In this document: positions 62,001 to 64,000 of the stretch, piece after piece
How positions within the stretch are numbered: position 1 is the first letter of the stretch
Layout: each line of letters starts with the position of its first letter
Origin: Parapedobacter sp037190485
Lineage (GTDB): Bacteria; Bacteroidota; Bacteroidia; Sphingobacteriales; Sphingobacteriaceae
Direction of reading: 5' to 3'
Assembly: GCA_037190485.1 (NCBI GenBank)
Contig: JBBCJB010000002.1
Location: 186,001-250,000, forward strand
Length of the DNA stretch: 64,000 nt
Position numbers and translations under genes: made by a program
Notes under the pieces: generated by a model
What the model saw: the letters and a program-made list of their open reading frames with translations, nothing else
The model's database searches: none
Told to the model about the DNA's origin: nothing

Positions 62001-62134
62001 GTGACACCGATAAGCGGCTCACCGGAAGCCCTGTCCGTAACCTTGCCGGTCACGGTACTTTGGGCGTAGCCCCCGAGGCACATTGCCAAGAGCATAATCA
62101 GCGCCCCAAACTTTAGATAATAGATTTTTCTCAT
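59033..62134 (-). CDS. SusC/RagA-family TonB-linked outer-membrane receptor (second importer)
   Basis: A 1033-residue receptor: signal peptide ending near GGYAQ (about 25), CarboxypepD_reg-like domain (TVTGKVTDRASGEPLIGVTV, about 28-47), plug domain (DEVVAIGYGSN, then GDGVLYVVDGVPNAPFNPAD and DAASSAIYGAYAGSGGVIV) and a barrel ending SRMYSVGVNVSF. The plug contains an RGRGNRGG-type loop in place of the usual RG. With SusD and two phosphoesterases downstream it should import a phosphorylated or phosphate-released organic compound. The LacI-type operator at 62306-62329 lies 172 bp upstream. Confidence 0.95.
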   Translation of the reverse strand: MRKIYYLKFGALIMLLAMCLGGYAQSTVTGKVTDRASGEPLIGVTVIAKGASQSTITDDQGAYSIQPGGSAALVFSYVGYPTLEIPINAQSVIDVQMGGDAHVLDEVVAIGYGSNRKQDLSVAVSSITVGDQFKGRPATLGNVLQGQMPGVRVQQSGDPRSGGDISIRGRGNRGGDGVLYVVDGVPNAPFNPADIESVTVLKDAASSAIYGAYAGSGGVIVITTKRARAGEVRIDANVWHGVQQAWRTPEVLTAEDFNRLWKDASAAANRNLPAVYDPAQFPYGNVTRTDWVDEIFRSGRMQHYDVTISGGSESLSALASLAYDNVDGTLLNTWNKNLTARLNIGFKINKWANLNQSLLYGYNNGQSNIGAGHTGAVFSAMAYPRFNEPYEYDELGNRLPSGTVPRSALADGFSVEADLLNPMTQLLNTRQHNPNNRIFSLSSLVLKPIEGLEFKSDFSFNSSSYRGESFTARFTAPGRTIDENFRSIGSSLDKNWNWENILSYSKTFSGKHYVSALGAFTMNYSSGRSHNVYTRGYQFEYPNYTVFENAGDWASDRPGESIWEESILSHLGRVSYTYDDRYFLTASIRRDASSKLNPEDNADIFPAASLAWKVTSEPFMPESEMLSFLKFRASWGQVGNVRSVRRFIYAPPYSLGSRGLFLGENADRRMFGLFQSTIPNPGLKWERTEQINLGADIGLFSNRLNLTVDYFNKKTIDLIESLPVPSVAGVASPPETNIGQVENKGFEFSLAYDQRFGDFGLNFRGNLATVKNNVLNIGQRNFISHGEGVNSQNPLQSTVGQPWYSYFLIEADGLFKTQEEINNHTWTNPQTGATSLLQPNAKPGDIRFVDYNNDGLINDGDRQYMGAYDYPDLAYGFTLGADWKNFSFSMFWQGVTGVNVYNGVKAMSSSGLKGWNMTTDILQSFEYNPNSGIPRLSFIDDANGNYSKVSSYFLDKADYIRLKNVNLAYALPQSLVTRIGLSAQSKVRFYMNGENLITITDYTAFDPEVGNLGIDSGRFPVSRMYSVGVNVSF

Positions 62135-62305
62135 ATTGATTGTTATTTAGTGTACGTAAAAAGATTTAGCTTCATGACACAAAATTCGGCCTCGTCCCAA
62201 AAACTTTCCATTAATTCCATGTTATGCTTACCTTAACCCGAATCTATAATTGCAAAGGCAAACTAATCGATTTCCGGTCAACAAATCAATAGTGAAGGGT
62301 TTTAT

Positions 62306-62329
62306 CGTTACGCAAAGGTTTGCGTAACG
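62306..62329. promoter_or_regulatory. 24-bp LacI-family operator upstream of the second susC
   Basis: CGTTACGCAAA at 62306-62316 is mirrored by TTTGCGTAACG at 62319-62329 around an asymmetric GG. The 11-bp arms are perfect. It lies between the lacI-like gene (ending 62416) and susC, and shares the 15-mer ACGCAAAGGTTTGCG with the iolJ site. Confidence 0.85.
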
Positions 62330-62415
62330 GCCCCGGCAATGGCGCTGCACCCCGTGTATCGCCGCGAGCGAAACAGGTGGCGTTACGGAAAGAAAGCCAA
62401 ATAGTTAACCCATCT

Positions 62416-63444
62416 TCAGGTCGTCATCCGCCGCACCAAATCGACGGGACAAACGACGGGCGTACGTAACGCGGTCGACGAATTGGCGGATTGCAAGGCA
62501 CCGATCAATGTCTCGGCTACTTTGTCTGCCATCGCACTTGGATATTGTTCGATGGAGGTGATGGCAGGGGTGACGATAGACGCACGCGGGTCGTTGGAGT
62601 AGCCCACGATCTTCAGGTCTTCCGGGATCCGTATGCCACGTTCCCGGGCGAATTCGACCGCCGCGATTGCCGTAGTGTCGTTGGATGCAAATAACCCATC
62701 GGGTTGGCGGTCGCCGACAAAAAGTTTGCGCAAACTGCTCCAAGCATGCTCCGCGTTCAACTCGTGATGGTACACCCAATCGTCGCGGAGGGGCAATCCG
62801 CGCTTGGCCAGCGCATCGCGGAATCCGCGACCGCGCTCACGGTAGATGTTGCTGGAGAGCGGGCCGCTGATGTAAGCGATCCGCTCGCATCCCGCCTGCA
62901 ACAGGTGATTGCCGGCCAACAATCCGCCGCGGTAATCGTCTCCCTTGACGACGAAGGCATCGGTCGTTTCAGGCACCCTGTCGTAAAACACCAGCGGAAC
63001 CCCTTGGTGCAAAAACCCATCAAAGTGCGCGATGTCTTCGGTATACAGCGTAAGCGCCACCACCAGGGCATCCACACGCGCGGAGTACAATGTATTGGCC
63101 AGCGCTCGCTCAAGGTGCACCGAATCGTTGGATTGGCAGATCATCAGGTTGTAGCCCGCCGCCTGCAACTGGCGCTGCAAAGCGGTGATGAAAAACGAAT
63201 GGAAATACATGGAGATTCGTGGCACGATCAGCCCGATGATGTTGGAGCGCCTGTTTCGGAGTGAGGACGCCATGCTGTTGTGCCGATAGCCCATTTCCTT
63301 GGCCATCTCCTTGACCCGGTTACGCGTGACCTCGCTGATGCGCGCATTGTTATTGAGCGCCCGCGACACGGTGGCCGGCGATATGCCCAGCGCATGGGCG
63401 ATATCCACGATACTTTTCTCTGATTTGGGCTTCTTGGGCGTCAT
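62416..63444 (-). CDS. LacI-family transcriptional regulator of the second SusCD operon
   Basis: A 342-residue LacI-type regulator with helix-turn-helix (DIAHALGISPATVSRAL, about 14-30), hinge (YRHNSMASSLRN) and effector-binding domain (NIIGLIVPRISMYFHSFFIT, VPLVFYDRVP, GLFASNDTTAIAA, KIVGYSNDPRA). It lies 281 bp upstream of susC on the same strand, so it may be autoregulated or act on the site at 62306-62329. It is similar in layout to the LacI at 52924 but clearly a separate paralogue. Whether one or both bind the shared operator is open. Confidence 0.93.
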   Translation of the reverse strand: MTPKKPKSEKSIVDIAHALGISPATVSRALNNNARISEVTRNRVKEMAKEMGYRHNSMASSLRNRRSNIIGLIVPRISMYFHSFFITALQRQLQAAGYNLMICQSNDSVHLERALANTLYSARVDALVVALTLYTEDIAHFDGFLHQGVPLVFYDRVPETTDAFVVKGDDYRGGLLAGNHLLQAGCERIAYISGPLSSNIYRERGRGFRDALAKRGLPLRDDWVYHHELNAEHAWSSLRKLFVGDRQPDGLFASNDTTAIAAVEFARERGIRIPEDLKIVGYSNDPRASIVTPAITSIEQYPSAMADKVAETLIGALQSANSSTALRTPVVCPVDLVRRMTT

Positions 63445-63464
63445 CCAGTTCGTTATCTCCGCGC

Positions 63465-63496
63465 CAAAGCAACGTTATTTTGTTGGAAAAAACAAA
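63465..63496 (-). promoter_or_regulatory. candidate promoter of the second lacI gene
   Basis: On the minus strand TTTG (63493-63496), a 20-nt spacer and TTGCTTTG (63465-63472; one mismatch to TAnnTTTG) precede the ATG at 63444 by about 20 nt. Confidence 0.5.
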
Positions 63497-63533
63497 TCGC
63501 AAGCTATCACGCATTGATATCGATTGCTTTTGT

Positions 63534-63561
63534 TAGGTTTGCACCAGCGCGCTTTGCGCTG
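63534..63561 (+). promoter_or_regulatory. candidate -7 element and 5' hairpin before the NUMOD4 gene
   Basis: TAGGTTTG (63534-63541) is a full -7 match without a good -33. Three bases later CAGCGC-GCTTT-GCGCTG (63545-63561) forms a 6-bp stem at the expected 5' end of the transcript, 14 bases before the ATG. Confidence 0.45.
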
Positions 63562-63574
63562 AACCAATTTATTC

Positions 63575-64000
63575 ATGTCCATGAAGAAGGAATATCCGTA
63601 CCAAAACCTTTCCTTGCACGACATGGAAGGCGAAATATGGAAAGACGTCCCAAATTACGCGGGGTATTATCAAGTCTCGAACTTCGGGCGCGTGAAGCGC
63701 TTGGCCCATGTGGTTACGCATCGGCTCGGCTCGCAGCCCGTGCGGACAATCATCCGAAACCAAATCGTGGGCAAGTCATACAATGCCTACATGAAGGACT
63801 ACACGTTCCATCTTCGCTTCGCGGCGTCGGTACAAGGACGCACCGAGAATTTCAATACGGCTCGTTTGGTGTACCATTGCTTCGTGGAGCCGTTTGACAT
63901 GAAAGACCGGAATACGTTTGTTTATTTCAAAGACGAAGACCCCTTCAACATCCAGCCGGAAAACCTGTACCTGGCCAATCAAGCCGACAAACAACGGCGC
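63575..64000 (+). CDS. NUMOD4-domain protein (3' end outside window)
   Basis: The frame is open from ATG 63575 to the window end (142 codons, no stop). Near the N-terminus GEIWKDVPNYAGYYQVSNFG (about 20-39) with RVKRL fits the NUMOD4 motif, a DNA-binding module usually placed before an HNH nuclease domain in homing endonucleases and phage proteins. Residues about 85-135 (ARLVYHCFVEPFD and NPFN-like IQPENLYLANQADK) resemble the conserved end of HNH-associated modules, but no HNH catalytic histidines can be confirmed in the visible part. It is divergent from the second lacI gene. Function and mobility are unknown; a second ATG at 63581 is possible. Confidence 0.75.
   Translation, partial: MSMKKEYPYQNLSLHDMEGEIWKDVPNYAGYYQVSNFGRVKRLAHVVTHRLGSQPVRTIIRNQIVGKSYNAYMKDYTFHLRFAASVQGRTENFNTARLVYHCFVEPFDMKDRNTFVYFKDEDPFNIQPENLYLANQADKQRR

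Noticed and set aside
62259..62285. Promoter for the second susC
   Set aside because: TTAGTTTG and an upstream TTTG exist on the minus strand, but the spacer is only about 15 nt and the -7 has a mismatch.

Overview
The window looks like a chromosome segment of a member of Bacteroidota, probably a Sphingobacteriales-like, fairly GC-rich soil or plant-associated organism. The evidence is two SusC/SusD outer-membrane pairs, promoters of the Bacteroidota type (TTTG about 19-20 nt upstream of TAnnTTTG), a TPP-type inositol pathway behind LacI regulators, an N-acyl-ornithine carbamoyltransferase instead of ordinary ArgF, and r-protein order and tails typical of the phylum. No rRNA, tRNA, CRISPR array, prophage or complete insertion sequence was found.

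Layout. 1-7.7 kb: housekeeping and membrane genes (ECF sigma factor cut by the window edge, a small membrane protein, a DUF2520 protein, cytochrome c maturation CcmF and CcmE, an LpxR-like lipid A deacylase, ArfB ribosome rescue, a DAACS symporter). LpxR and ArfB converge on a 164-bp imperfect inverted repeat. 8-19.1 kb: a compact forward polysaccharide utilisation locus (SusC, SusD, PKD-like lipoprotein, GH16, GH5, GH30, GH5+CBM6-like), best explained as a beta-1,3/beta-1,6-glucan system. 19.2-20 kb: YbjQ and PepSY-like proteins. 20.1-25 kb: arginine/proline genes argD-argF'-argB-proC-argE. 25-40.1 kb: the S10-spc-alpha ribosomal operon from rplC to rplQ, including secY, map, infA, rpmJ and rpoA, starting at a clear promoter before rplC and without rpsJ. 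40.2-41.4 kb: a FemAB/FemX-like transferase.

41.7-63.4 kb: the most interesting part. A complete myo-inositol catabolic operon (iolJ-iolB-iolC-iolD-SSS symporter-iolA-iolE-iolG) followed by a GH88 lipoprotein lies next to a LacI gene, a secreted metallophosphoesterase-PA14 lipoprotein, a single polypeptide joining a PLC/GDPD-like phosphodiesterase to an alkaline phosphatase, a second SusD/SusC pair and a second LacI gene. The iolJ upstream region and the second SusC upstream region carry the same 15-bp core ACGCAAAGGTTTGCG, and a related site precedes GH88. The simplest reading is one regulon that captures an inositol-phosphate-containing compound (phosphoinositide, glycerophosphoinositol, phytate or a plant glycosyl inositol phosphoceramide head group), strips phosphate and perhaps uronate in the periplasm or at the surface, and burns the inositol. 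63.5 kb to the end: a NUMOD4-domain gene that runs off the window.
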